DNA from: Persicaria tinctoria
Lineage: Eukaryota; Streptophyta; Magnoliopsida; Caryophyllales; Polygonaceae
Length of the DNA: 64,000 nucleotides
Direction of reading: 5' to 3'
Assembly: GCA_037127255.1 (NCBI GenBank)
Contig: JBANSL010000004.1
Coordinates: forward strand, 16,189,967 to 16,253,966
A program made the position numbers and the translations under genes. Positions 1 through 10,349 of the stretch are shown one piece after another; within the stretch, counting starts at the first letter, position 1, and each line of letters begins with the position of its first letter. A model generated the notes under the pieces. That model did not search any database, had not been told where the DNA came from, and saw only the letters and a list, made by a program, of their open reading frames with translations.

Positions 1-249
1 AAATAATATATATAAAAGCGGGTCGGTAGGCCGGCCCACCAGCTTGGCCGGGCTTGATCCTTGGCGTAACTCCAAGGCTGGCCCTTTGGGCCTAACGGCA
101 CATTCGGACCAATTCCCTTATTGAAGTCCATAAATTTAACTAGACGGGCTGGCCGTGTCTGCTCATGTGTCATATGGTGTTAGATATATTGAAACTGTTG
201 ATGCGAGATGAATTCCAAGCTTATAATTAATAGTGTGATTTAAGTGCAG
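1..249 (+). other. Probable intron upstream of the NFD4-like exon
   Basis: No coding frame here matches the missing N-terminal part of the downstream transporter. The stretch ends in a plausible 3' splice site, AG at 248-249, directly before the conserved coding sequence. The first exon or exons would lie outside the window. No promoter can be called. Confidence 0.5.
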
Positions 250-1614
250 GCGTTTTCAAACACGGGAGCACTGGTGACGTGCGTGAAGAACTTCCCGGAG
301 TCCCGGGGAGTGGTGTTAGGCCTCCTCAAGGGTTTCGTCGGCCTCAGCGGCGCCATCATCACCCAACTCTACCACGCCATCTACAACAACGACCCCAAAT
401 CCCTCATCCTCTTCATCGGCTGGCTCCCCACCGCCATCTCCTTCGCCTTCCTCCGCACCGTCCGCCCCATCACCCCTGTCTCCAACCCCAAGCACGTCCG
501 TGTCTTCTACCAGCTCCTCTACTTCTCCCTCATCCTTGCCGCCTTCCTCCTCCTCGTCATCCTCCTCCAGAAGAGCCTCGGCTTCTCCCAGCACGGCTAC
601 GCTGGCAGCGCCGCTGCTGTCATCCTCCTCCTCTGCCTCCCCCTCTACACCGTCTTCCGCCAGGAGCGCAACCTCCACAACAACAACGATCCCCAACAGA
701 CTAGTGCTAGTGATGCCGCCGATCCCCAACAGACTACTCATGAAGATGTCGTCGACGGATGCTTCGACAACGTGTTCGAAGCCCCGGAGAGAGGGGAGAA
801 CCACACCATCCTCCAGGCGCTGTTCAGCGTCGACATGCTCGTCCTCTTCACCGTCAGCCTGGCCGGGGTTGGGGGAACCCTAACGGCAATTGACAACCTG
901 GGACAGATCGGGAACTCGCTCGGCTACCCGGCAAAGAGCATAACCACATTCGTCTCCCTCGTCAGCATTTGGAATTACCTCGGGCGAGTGGTCGCCGGCT
1001 TCGTCTCCGAGTACTTTCTGACCAACTACAAGCTCCCGAGGCCCCTCATGCTCACTTTCGTGCTGCTTCTATCGTGCCTCGGACACCTCGCCATCGCGTC
1101 CGGGATGCGCAACGGCCTCTACGCGGCTTCCGTCATCATCGGCTTCTGCTACGGAGCGCAATGGCCCCTCATATTCGCCATCATATCGGAGATCTTCGGG
1201 CTCAAGTACTACTCCACACTCTACAACTTCGGGTCGGTGGCCAGCCCGATCGGGAACTACATATTGAACGTGAAGATAACCGGGGAGTTATATGACAAAG
1301 AGGCGATGAGGCAGCTGGTGGCCAAGGGGTTGACGAGGAAGCCCGGGGAGGAGCTCAACTGTAGCGGGGTGAGCTGCTTTAGGAGGGCTTTTCTGATCAT
1401 AACGGGAGCAACTGCGGTGGCGATGTTGGTGTCGTTGATTCTGGTGATGAGGACGAGGAGGTTTTACCGGAGCGATATATATAAGAAGTTCAGGGTGGAT
1501 GGGAAGACGGCCGAGATTCTAACGGTGGAGGATGGTGTTGGGATGGTTGTTGTGGACAAGGGAGAGCAAGAGATTCACCAGGGAAACAAAGGGAAGGCAA
1601 AGGAGATGAACTAG
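250..1614 (+). CDS. NFD4/nodulin-like major facilitator transporter, 3' exon (partial)
   Basis: This exon encodes about 455 residues and ends at TAG 1612-1614. The opening residues AFSNTGALVTCVKNFPESRG, followed by a GLLKGFVGLSGAI-type segment, match the conserved core of plant nodulin-like/NFD4-like major facilitator proteins. Several hydrophobic membrane spans are visible at about residues 50-70, 85-107, 116-135, 195-218, 265-290, 292-315 and 380-405, with a charged loop at about 140-190 and a basic cytoplasmic tail. Family members are usually 550-600 residues, so roughly the first 100-130 are missing. There is no ATG at the left end: an in-frame GTG at 244 sits inside the splice acceptor and is not a start. 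The exon is GC-rich, unlike the AT-rich flanks, and has no stops, so it looks functional. The substrate cannot be told; the family is an integral membrane carrier, and fruit/petal or root roles cannot be assigned. A retrotransposon lies about 150 bp downstream on the other strand. Confidence 0.85.
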   Translation, partial: AFSNTGALVTCVKNFPESRGVVLGLLKGFVGLSGAIITQLYHAIYNNDPKSLILFIGWLPTAISFAFLRTVRPITPVSNPKHVRVFYQLLYFSLILAAFLLLVILLQKSLGFSQHGYAGSAAAVILLLCLPLYTVFRQERNLHNNNDPQQTSASDAADPQQTTHEDVVDGCFDNVFEAPERGENHTILQALFSVDMLVLFTVSLAGVGGTLTAIDNLGQIGNSLGYPAKSITTFVSLVSIWNYLGRVVAGFVSEYFLTNYKLPRPLMLTFVLLLSCLGHLAIASGMRNGLYAASVIIGFCYGAQWPLIFAIISEIFGLKYYSTLYNFGSVASPIGNYILNVKITGELYDKEAMRQLVAKGLTRKPGEELNCSGVSCFRRAFLIITGATAVAMLVSLILVMRTRRFYRSDIYKKFRVDGKTAEILTVEDGVGMVVVDKGEQEIHQGNKGKAKEMN

Positions 1615-1763
1615 TTAGTTTTATATATTAAGCGGATAGGTATTATTCAAAATGGTTGAAATTAATCTTGTGATTTATGTATTTCATGGTTTTTTTTTTA
1701 AATAAAACATTTACATTTTTTCTACACAAGTACTCATTCAAAGTCGAGCGATTAGAAGCTATA

Positions 1764-1768
1764 TATAG
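1764..1768. repeat. Target-site duplication TATAG (left copy)
   Basis: Five bases TATAG directly precede the element end at 1769 and recur at 3938-3942, directly after the outer LTR end. This 5-bp duplication defines the Copia fragment as one insertion unit. Confidence 0.75.
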
Positions 1769-3571
1769 TGTAAGATCAAATTCGCGGCCATTGTCGCATT
1801 GGAAACACTTGACAGAGGCGTGAAAATGTGTTTTGATGTAAGCGTGGAATTTGGCAAAGATAGGGAACAATTGAGATTTAAAGTGCAAAGGGAAAACCCA
1901 TAAGAAGTGTGTAAAATCATCCAGAAACAAAAGGTAATACTTATGACCCTCCTTGCTAGGCACAAGAGATGTCCAAATATCACTATGAATAATATCAAAA
2001 GGTGCGAAAGTAGCGTTTAAAGATCGCTGAAACGGAAGTCTGGCATGCTTGCCTAACTGACAAGACGAACATAAACTAGAGCGGTGCTCTTTATTACAAA
2101 TGACAAGACTCTTAGAACGAAGTAAATCTAAAACTGCAGGACTGGGATGACCAAGACGAGCATGCCAAAGACTGGATGATGATGCCGAGAGGGCGACTGG
2201 ACTTGACGGGCTGGATGGTGAGGGCGACGACACAGGATAGAGCTCCCCGGTGCTATTACATCTCAGGCGAGTAACCCCCGTAGTAAGATCCTTCACAGAG
2301 AAACCAAACGGATCAAACTCAAGAGAAACATTATTGTCAGTGGTGAACCGACGGACAGATATGAGGTTTTTGACAAGTTTGGGGGCAACCGGGACATTGT
2401 TAAGGTGCAAAGGGTTGGTAGGGGTTGGTAGTGTGGTGTGGCCAATGCCCGAAGTAGCAAGGCGACCACCGTTGCCGACGATAATAGAATGAGCAGGACC
2501 CTTAAAAGAAAGAGATGAGAGAGTACCTGAGGAGTTCGTCATATGAGAGGTAGCGCCAGTGTCCATGTACCAAGCACCGTCAGGGGGTGTGAGCTGCATG
2601 GAGGAGAAGGCAGTGTGCACATCGGTCGGGTATGCCTGATCAGACGACGGGCGGGGAGCGGGACCCAACAAGCCTTGCTGACGGTTGGGATATGGGGCTG
2701 GTCCACGAAACGATGCACCGGGGTAGCCATAGGGCATCCAAGGAGGGTAGCCGGGGTTGGGGTACCAAGAGGGGGGGCGGGGGTCGTAGTACTGCGGACG
2801 GCCATTGCCGCGGCCGCCGCTGCCGTCGCCGCCCCTTGGTCGTTGGTGGTCGTTGCTGCGGCCAGGCTGTAGGGCAAGCTGCTCAATGAGATCACTGGAT
2901 GAGACCAACGCCGTCTTGTCTTTGGCGGCGGCGGTTGTCTGACGTTGAAGGCGAGTCTCTTCCAGGATCAGTTGAGACCGAGTCTTCTCGAATGTAGGGA
3001 GAGGCTCCGTCTGCTGAATATGAGTAGCCGCAGCGTTGTATTCAGAAGGGAGACCAGAGAGAACCTGAAGAACAAGACGGGTGGCACTGGGTTTGGAGTC
3101 GACAGCTTCAAGCTGATCAGCCAGGGTCTTGATGTGCTGACAGTAGGCAGATATCGACGGAAAGGATGAAAGGTTGCAACTTGAGAATTCGTGCTCGAGA
3201 TAGACAGCACGGGTGGACTTGTTGTCTTGAAAGAGATCCTGAAGTTTCTTCCAAGCTTTCAAGGCGTTGTCTTTGGGGTCAAGGATGGTGGTCAATAGAT
3301 CTTTGGAGATGGTGTTAAAGATCCATTGAAGAACAATGGTGTCAAGTTGAGCGAAGAGATCGTCGTCTTCGCTTGTAGGGCGGGTAGCGGAGGAGTCAAT
3401 GTGGTGGAGGACTTTATGAGCCTTAACATGGGTCGTGAAGAGGTGCGACCACATGGTGTATGTGCTGGACTCATGATCAAGAATGATAGGGATGCAATTT
3501 TTGATGTTGGAGATGGTTAGGGCGGAATGGAAGGGCGGCTTAATAGGGTCGGTAGGTTGTGGGTTAGCCAT
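1769..3571 (-). pseudogene. Copia Gag-protease-integrase, truncated in integrase
   Basis: The reading frame opens at ATG 3571 with a Copia Gag domain of the UBN2 type, about residues 20-220. A Gly/Pro/Tyr-rich linker follows, with no visible zinc knuckle. Next come the aspartic protease motif YMDTGATSHM (about residue 335), a GAG-pre-integrase HARLGH..CxxC segment (about 470-510), and the start of the integrase core with HSDIW and CDNGREF. The frame then runs out of the element into flanking DNA until a stop near 1643, so the final residues are not element-derived. Without reverse transcriptase and with a broken integrase it cannot transpose by itself, but Gag and protease are uninterrupted. 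It lies opposite to and just downstream of the transporter gene. Confidence 0.85.
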
Positions 3572-3785
3572 TGGGACGAGAAGAGAGGGCTAAGGACGGC
3601 GTGGAGAGGGAGAAGGGCTGGTGGGGTGACGGGAGGGAGGCCTGACGCGGGCGCGCTGAGGACGACGCGGGCGCGCTTGAGGACGACGCGGGCCGAGGGG
3701 GGGGGGGGGGTGGCGGCACAAGGGGGAGGTGCGGCTAGGGTTTTAGAATAAGGGGAGAGAGAAAAATTTGGGTCTTTGGATCTTA

Positions 3786-3798
3786 GGCTGTGATACCA
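3786..3798 (-). other. Primer-binding site (initiator Met tRNA type)
   Basis: The minus strand reads TGGTATCACAGCC directly after the LTR end. This is close to the TGGTATCAGAGC site used by most plant Copia elements, with one mismatch. Confidence 0.8.
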
Positions 3799-3937
3799 TG
3801 TAAGATCATGAGATTGATTGTAATGTCCTCCTCGAGGGTTTTCATTCATTGATATAACATATATATAGGTTACATAGGAATTGGGCCTTAACGGGCTTTT
3901 AGCCCACTATACAATATGAAACCTATGTAATCTATCA
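3799..3937 (-). repeat. 5' LTR of the truncated Copia element (139 bp)
   Basis: The minus strand begins TGATAGATTACATAGG and ends ATGATCTTACA, giving TG..CA termini. It holds a TATATATA box, the likely promoter TATA. The outer end abuts TSD copy TATAG at 3938-3942 and the inner end abuts the primer-binding site. Confidence 0.75.
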
Positions 3938-4491
3938 TATAGCAATAGATTGATAATCGATCCTGACCAAGATCAACCTTGTTCTTTGTCTTCGATCGTA
4001 GTTGCAACCCTAGCTTGTTAATCGTCCATGGCAAATTGCTCCATACTATATAGTGTGGAAGATTAAATAAATCAAGAAGGTGATGAAGAAGATCAACAAC
4101 AGATTTGTGCACAAAACTAAAAGGTAGCCTGCCAGCATTAGGAAATCAAGATCTATAGCTAAATGGGGTTGGACTTTCTGATGTTCTGTTGGTTGGAAAC
4201 AGAGGCATTGGGAAATGATGACTCCACCTTGATTAAGAAACACTTGTGCACGTTCATGTTTTATTCTTATTCATGTAATCTATCTTTGGATCAAATATTG
4301 GAGTGGTCATTGGGCCTTTAGATATTTGGGCCTTTTTCATTATTTTGGACTTGTGCTACTGATGCAGTTGATTGGATCGATCCAAATTATGACTGCCTTG
4401 TGTGATTATCTTTACTTGAATTTATTTAAGATAATTTTGATGTTAGATATTGTTTGTTAAGATTTGCTGTAGGGTAAGGTTGAGGAGATTT
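3938..4491. other. Intergenic stretch, no gene seen
   Basis: After the TSD this AT-rich stretch has only short random frames. I see no splice-supported coding sequence or transposon ends. Confidence 0.5.
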
Positions 4492-4567
4492 AAAATTTAA
4501 ACTGGTCACCTGAAGATCTTCTCTTAATCAAAATTGGAGAGATCTTCAGATGACCCGTTTAAATTTT
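4492..4567. repeat. 28-bp inverted repeat (hairpin)
   Basis: The arms at 4492-4519 and 4540-4567 match at 26 of 28 positions around a 20-nt loop. The arms begin AAAATTTAAAC and end GAAGATCT. Just beyond, the 13-mer GTACATTTAAAAA recurs at about 4573 and 4627. It lies at the broken 3' edge of a Copia fragment and may mark a small hairpin insertion or rearrangement. Confidence 0.7.
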
Positions 4568-6425
4568 AAAATGTACATTTAAAAACGAAGTTTTTCAGGT
4601 TATCTGAAAATATCCTTTTTTTACTGGTACATTTAAAAAACTCAGACTCGTGATCAGTCGTTACTGCTTTCACAGTGGTCCCAAATTGAGTCTCAACAAG
4701 AGAAATAAAAGAATAGACAACGTTGGGAACCTGCAGCTTATTAGCAACCAAATATGTCCACACGGCACACAGCCCGATTGTGACCATCCAGGATAGTGAC
4801 AAAATATCTAGCACCAGGACGACTTTGACACTTATAAGGTCTGCACAAGTCAATGTGAATCAAATCTTGCATTATCTATGGACTGGCTTACATTGAAAGG
4901 AATAGAGTGATGCTTGACCATGATACAAGCTTCACAAAAGGAATTGTTATTGTCACTATCTTTGTAAATACAACCCTTAACATGTCTTATCTTAGGAAAC
5001 GAAATGTGTCCTAGCCTAGCATGCCAAACATGGCTATAAACAACTTTATTCAAGCTAGAATTAACTAGACTTATTTGAAATATGTACAACAACACAACGC
5101 GATCTTCCATTCTTAGTCTTCAATGTGGCATTAAACAATCTTCTAGTTAACTTGGCAGCACTTAACACCTCTTGACCACTCTTAGGGTCCTGAAACACAC
5201 ATTTTGATTTCTTAAAAATCACACCAAGATCAATATCATCAACAATCTTCCCTACTAATATCAAATTTGTTTTATAATCAGGCACATGAAACACATTCTT
5301 CAACATAATTCTTGATGCTAAATTGATATCCCCAACATCTGTAACTTTTCTGATAGTGCCATAAGGTATACATACCCTAATTGGTTTAGCTAAGGCACGT
5401 TTCTGATTCAACAACTTATCATCATGAATCATATGATCAGTGGCCCCAGAGTCAATGATCCAAGTCAATTTATTCATACTCTAATGATTAGAAAAAAACA
5501 GAGCAAAGGAATCAATTGCACAACTGGATGAAGCTCCTCGTCCTTTTGTAGGTTTCAGGACCTTCTGATAGATTGCATTAACGAGAGCCATATCCATCCC
5601 CGCCTTTCCTCTAAAACCTCTTCATCAACATCATCTAGAGGAGAATCAAATGTGCCTGCAACATTAGCAGCGGGCTTGGAACCAATCCAGATAACCAATG
5701 ATTTTGAAGCAACCATCTACCGTGTTTCCTTTCATTCTACAATGACTACACAGTTTATCAGCTTTGTCTTTCTTGAAGTTTTTCTTATGTCGAGTGGACT
5801 TGCCTGCAACAAAGGCACTTCCATCTTGAAGCGAATCACTGCTATTGCTTCCTCCTGCAACTTCAAGTTGCTTCACTAGATAATAAGCATGGTTAACAGT
5901 TGGAAAAGGATTAGTGGACAAGATCTGATTCCTCAAAATATCATATGTGTCGCCTAATCCCATCAGGAATTGAAGAAGCTTGTTTCGATTGTCCATTTCA
6001 TCCATTTTATTGGACAGATCAAAGGTGAACCTAACTCTTGCACCACAAGTGCACTTAGGCACGCCTTCAAGAGTAAGGATATATTTCATCACACGGCTTC
6101 TTAGCTTTGTTGAAGTAGTCAGCGACACTAAGAGATCATTGAACTTGATTGCACATACTTTTCTTCAACGGATAAATAAGAGGTCCATCGGTCTGTGCAT
6201 ATCACTCAATGATCTCATCCCATAATTCTTTCGCAGAATTAGCATACATGAATCCTTCAACGATTTCTGCATTCATAGAATTGAGAATCCAACATCTTAC
6301 CATGTAATCACACCGCTTCAACCTCTGTGTTTCTGTTGGCGGAATTGAATTCAAATTTGTACTCCCATCTACGAACCCAATCTTGTACTTCGCTCCAAGA
6401 TCCATCTTTATCCCTCGACTCCAAC

Positions 6426-6433
6426 TTAAAAAA
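6426..6433. repeat. hAT target-site duplication (left copy)
   Basis: TTAAAAAA here and TTAAAAAT at 7630-7637 flank the hAT-like element, an 8-bp duplication with one mismatch. Eight bases is the hAT norm. The original gag codons read straight through once one copy is ignored. Confidence 0.65.
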
Positions 6434-7629
6434 CTAGGGGTGAGCACGAATCCCGCAAATCGCGTCTCGTCCTACATCCCGTCCCAATCGCGGTGGAATT
6501 TAGAGAGAAAAATTTCAATCCCGTCCCGATCCTGTCCTGTAAAAATTACACGGGACAGAGAGTTAGAATCCCGCAAATCTCGCATCGTCCCGCATATATA
6601 TAAAATTATACTATATATATATAATTAAAATTAATAAAAATATATAGGAATATATTTATATTATATCTTAACATTTATTTAAACCCAAAATTTAAAATAA
6701 TAATAAAAACACTAAAAATATATAAGAAATGACTCATTGTTGTTGCTATTGTATTTTCATTCTATGAATTCAACTTATTGATTTTTTTTAGCAAATACCT
6801 ACTAATTTTTTACAGGGAAAACTAATTAAAATATCCACACCTTTAGGGGTATGGTAAAAATATATTCTTAACATTAAAATGTAATAAAAATATCCCGATC
6901 TTTGAGGGTAGTGATAATATATTACCACGGATATTCTCATGAGTCAAAAATACTGACAAGACAACCTACGTGGAAGCATTTTTACAAGTTAGCACTAAAA
7001 TTGAGTTTTCTTGAACGATTTCCTTAGGAAAAAAAAATAAACCGACAACAAAATTAAACCCGAAAAACGAAATTGATTCAACCAAGCAACTAATCCGGTC
7101 AAAATTGCCTCAAATTAAAATATCACGACTATTCCCAACAACCTATTAATTTTTTTTCTAGGGAAGTCGCTAAAGAAAGCCCTTCTCAAAAAAATCCACG
7201 TAGGCTGTCTTGTCAGCATTTTTTACCCGTGAGAAAACTCGTGGTAATATATTACCGCTACACTACCCTAAAAGGTCGGGATATTTTTATTACATTTGAA
7301 ATTTGAGGTCCTTGAGGATATATTTTTACCATACCTCAAAGGTGAAGGTATTTTAATTAGTTTTCCCTTTTTTATATTAAGTGGGGTTATTAAGTTATTG
7401 TGCATCAAGCATGACTTTAATTTGCACATTTATACTTGTTATTTTTAGATTGTGTTTTGTTTATTTTTTACAAGGGATAAATCCCGTCCCGTCCTATGAG
7501 TGATAAGACTCGGCACGATTTGGAAAAAAATATATTCAATCCCGTTCCAATCCCGTCCCGTAAAAAATACACGGGACGGGACGCGGGATTACCTCAATCC
7601 CGTCCCGTCCCATCCCATGCCCACCCCTA
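6434..7629. mobile_element. Non-autonomous hAT-like element (about 1.2 kb)
   Basis: The ends are (C)TAGGGGTGAGCACG on the left and ATGCCCACCCCTA on the right, imperfect inverted repeats of the TAGGGGTGRGC kind common in plant hAT elements. Subterminal runs of CCCGTCCCG repeats lie at both ends (about 6470-6590 and 7480-7615). There is no transposase frame. It interrupts the Copia gag and carries a second MITE inside at 6815-7367. Confidence 0.75.
6815..7367. mobile_element. Mutator-type foldback MITE nested in the hAT element
   Basis: Long inverted repeats span about 6815-6973 and 7196-7367. Both start GGGAAAACTAATTAAAATA read inward, with a few small indels. Flanks are TTTTTTACA (6806-6814) and TTTTTTATA (7368-7376), a 9-bp TSD with one mismatch, as expected for Mutator-type insertion. 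The 220-bp middle has no gene. Confidence 0.75.
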
Positions 7630-7829
7630 TTAAAAATCGAGTCCATTAAACATGGTTACGACTAGTTGTGCTCTAGGATGATCGGAGTTGGAGAGACCAA
7701 GCAGATTGTTCATGTTTCGGCTGCCAGATCCACCTTCTCCGATCACTTGGTTTCTCATAGCAAGGTTGTCTCCCATTGAACCATTGACGATCGCACACTG
7801 TATGCTCTATACTATGTAAAGAACCTTGA

Positions 7830-9811
7830 TTGAACCAAGGACCTCACACAATAAACTCCATGGAGTTTGAATCCGAGGATGCGGCTTACGAGTTCTACAA
7901 TGGTTATGCATTGAGAGTTGTTTTTTCTATTCGAATAAGTGCATCTCATAAAATCAAGGGAATGTTGGTTGATAGGATATTTGTGTGCGCGTGTCAAGGT
8001 ACACGAGGAATCGATAAGAGAGAAGTTTTTTACAAGTCACATCGGGTAGAGACAAGATGTAATTGTTTGGCTATGTTAAAAGTCAGTTGTCGCCAAACTA
8101 GAAAATTCCGTGCAGTCGCCTTCACCGCTAAGCATAACCACGTTTTGGCAAGTCCGAGCAAAGCACATCTATTTAGATCACATCGAAAGGTGTCGAGCTC
8201 TCAAGCAACCGAAGTTGATTTGTCTGATATTTCAGGTATTGCTCCAAAAAATGCCTTCGATCGCGAGTTTATGGCTAGGCAAGCAGGAGGTCGTGACTGT
8301 CTTGGCTTTGCTCAAGTGGATTATAAAAATTATTTACACTCCAAGCGTAGTTTAGAAATAAAGGTGGGTGAAACAACAGGTGGAGTTCTAGAATACTTGC
8401 AAAGTATGAAAGTAGCAGACCCTGGTTTCTTTTATGCTCTTCACACTACAAGAAAAAACAATTTGGGCGACAAAATCTTTCATCCACTTGATCAAGTGGA
8501 TGAAGATGATATGATCACAAATATCTTTTGTGCTGATGCGATAATGATGGATGATTATGAGGATTTAATTTGGTGATGTTGTTTGTTTTGATACTACATA
8601 AAGAAAGCATAAAGATGGCCGACCGATTGCCTTATTTGTTGGATTAAACCATCAGATACAAACAGTTATCTTTGGTGTTGCATTATTATATGACGAGACC
8701 TCAGATTCATTTGTGTGGTTGTTTGACACGTTTGCAAAGGCTATGGGTGGAAAACTGTCGAAGACCATGCTGATTGATCATGATATTGCAATGTCAAAAT
8801 CACTTAAAATTCAGTGGCCAACAACTTGCCATCGACATTGTATTTGGCATATCTTTCAAAATGCGGCAACTCATTTGAGTAGTGTTTTTTCTATGTACCT
8901 AGACTTTGCAAGAGATTTTAGCAAGTGTATTTATGACTATGAGCATGAAAATGATTTTCTGGAGGGTTAGAGTAGAATGCTCGATAAGTATAAATTACAA
9001 AATAATGAGTGGTTGAATAGAATGTTCACTAATCACTATCAAGGAGAAGTGGGCATTGGTTTATGGGAGAGATACATTTTGTGCAGACATGATAACTACA
9101 CAACGTAGTGAAAGCATGAATAAGGTGATCAAGCACTATGTAAGTTATAAGCATGATTTGAGGATATTTTTTGAGCACTTTCAACGGTTACTTAGTGATC
9201 GTCGCTATGATGAGATGGTTGCAGACTTTAAGACAAGCCACATCAAAGTAGCATTGCCTGTTCCTATAGAGATTTTAAAGGATGCTGCAAATATATATAC
9301 TCCCGCTATCTTTAAGTTATTTCAGGCGGAAGTGGGTAAATCTTATGATTGTCAAATTGAACCTTGTGGTGAGATGGGTGAATTTATGAAGTATATGGTC
9401 AAGCCTCGTGTTAAGGATTATAGCTTTGTTGTTTCCTATGATGAAGTAGAAGGAATCGTATGTTGTAATTGTAGGAAGTTTGAGTTTGCGGGCATATTAT
9501 GTAGTCATATATTGAAGTTGTTTTCTTTCAGAGGCATTACTAAAGTGCCTAGCAGATATGTTCTGAAAAGATGGAGAAAATATGCCAAAAAGGGGACCAA
9601 TAGAGTGACTGCCGAGGGATCAAATTTTGATGAGCAACCTGCAATAGCAAAGGGGAGGCGCTATAGAAATATGTGTCGTCTATCTACTCGCGTGGTCACA
9701 AGGGCATCGGATTTTGATGATGAGTATAACATTGTGATGGAAGATCTTACTAGTTTGTTGGGGAAACTTGAGTTAAAATCAACTGAAAGGCCTATTGAGT
9801 CGAGCTTGTAG
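7830..9811 (+). pseudogene. FAR1/FRS-like gene or Mutator-type transposase, decayed
   Basis: Coding sequence begins near ATG 7860 (MEFESEDAAYEFYNGYA), the start of a FAR1 DNA-binding zinc-finger domain. It continues through the Mutator-type catalytic domain: GDVVCFDTT (about 8580), GLNHQIQTVIFG, DETSDSFVWLFDTF, LIDHDIAMSKS, and HRHCIWHI (about 8840). Next are TTQRSESMNKVIK (about 9100) and a SWIM zinc finger CNCRKFEFAGILCSHIL (about 9465). The frame is broken by a frameshift near 8575, a TAA for Tyr just after FDTT, a TAG replacing Trp after about 8967, and a frameshift near 9045. A basic tail typical of FRS proteins continues to about 9990 with further stops. FAR1/FHY3/FRS transcription factors derive from Mutator transposases. 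I see no inverted repeats that would mark this as a transposon, so a dead host FRS gene is equally possible. Confidence 0.8.
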
Positions 9812-10097
9812 GATTGTCATATATCGAGAAGTGATCCAAGTCTTGATATGAATGCGAAGGCCAGTGATACAATGAAGGCAATCAAAGGCATCAAAATGAA
9901 GCCAAAATCTAAGGGTTAGTCAAGTAAAAGGCCAAAAAGTGCCCTTGAAACAACACACAAGAGAAAAAGGAAGCCAAAGAATATAGAAAAAAAATCCAAT
10001 TCTTTCACATGTGACACATGTATGAATACAGTACTCATCATTTTGTGGCATCAACCAACCCTTTTTTCTGTATACTTATATATTTTTTTCAATGTAG

Positions 10098-10349
10098 GGG
10101 AACCAATGTGTTCAAGTAGATGAAAACGGTCCACAACAAATGACTTTCGAAGGTATTCATCCATGGGATCCATCTGCGTTCAGGAGTTATTCTACATCTT
10201 TGGAGTATGCACAAAGTGATATATCTATTAATCCAACACCAACTCAGTCAAATCAGCATTCTCAGTTCAGCTATACAACATTATTGACAAGCATCGGTGT
10301 GCCTCGGGTGAAAATGAAAAACAACCTACATGTTTCAGTTCTATACTAA
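10098..10349 (+). other. Possible terminal exon of the FAR1-like gene
   Basis: An AG acceptor at 10096-10097 precedes an open frame of about 83 codons (NQCVQVDENGPQQMTFEGIH..) ending at TAA 10347-10349. It is hydrophilic, with Ser/Gln/Asn, and has no recognised domain. Its position after the basic tail makes a 3' exon plausible, but nothing else supports it. Confidence 0.25.

Larger units (their letters stand above)
1769..3937 (-). mobile_element. Ty1/Copia retrotransposon with deleted 3' half
   Basis: On the minus strand it has a 139-bp 5' LTR (3799-3937, TG..CA ends), a primer-binding site (3786-3798), and gag, protease and the start of integrase. It then stops abruptly. The last 10 bases, TGATCTTACA read on the minus strand, equal the last 10 bases of the LTR, and TATAG TSDs flank the unit. 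The rest of integrase, reverse transcriptase, RNase H and nearly all of the 3' LTR are missing. The junction suggests deletion or template switching at short homology. LTRs this short are known in some Copia lineages (Tos17-like), but I do not assign a lineage. Confidence 0.85.
4566..7776 (-). pseudogene. Decayed Copia gag-protease-integrase, split by a DNA transposon
   Basis: On the minus strand gag starts at ATG 7776 (MGDNLAMRNQVIGEGG), runs to NGLDF at about 7638, and is cut by a hAT-like insertion. It resumes at 6433 with FLSWSRGIKMDLGAKY, the conserved Copia Gag core. Then follow ILNSMNAEIVEGFMY and ELWDEI, LMGLGDTYDILRNQIL, a decayed zinc knuckle (CSHCRMKGNTVDGC, the His now Asn), protease WIIDSGATDHM (about 5465), pre-integrase VWHARLGH (about 5040), and integrase ending near DHESEF at about 4640. 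Several frameshifts and stops break it between 6200 and 4850. Reverse transcriptase, RNase H and both LTRs are gone. A weak primer-site remnant (TAGTATAGAGC on the minus strand) may lie near 7810. Confidence 0.8.

Noticed and set aside
316..804. Long open frames opposite or overlapping the transporter exon (279-704 plus, 316-804 minus, 500-883 plus)
   Set aside because: They are GC-rich codon shadows with Pro/Arg or Ser/Asp-Glu low complexity. Only the 250-1614 frame shows family motifs.
4046..4243. Hydrophobic minus-strand frame at 4.05-4.24 kb
   Set aside because: Short, no start context, no homology signal; chance frame in AT-rich DNA.
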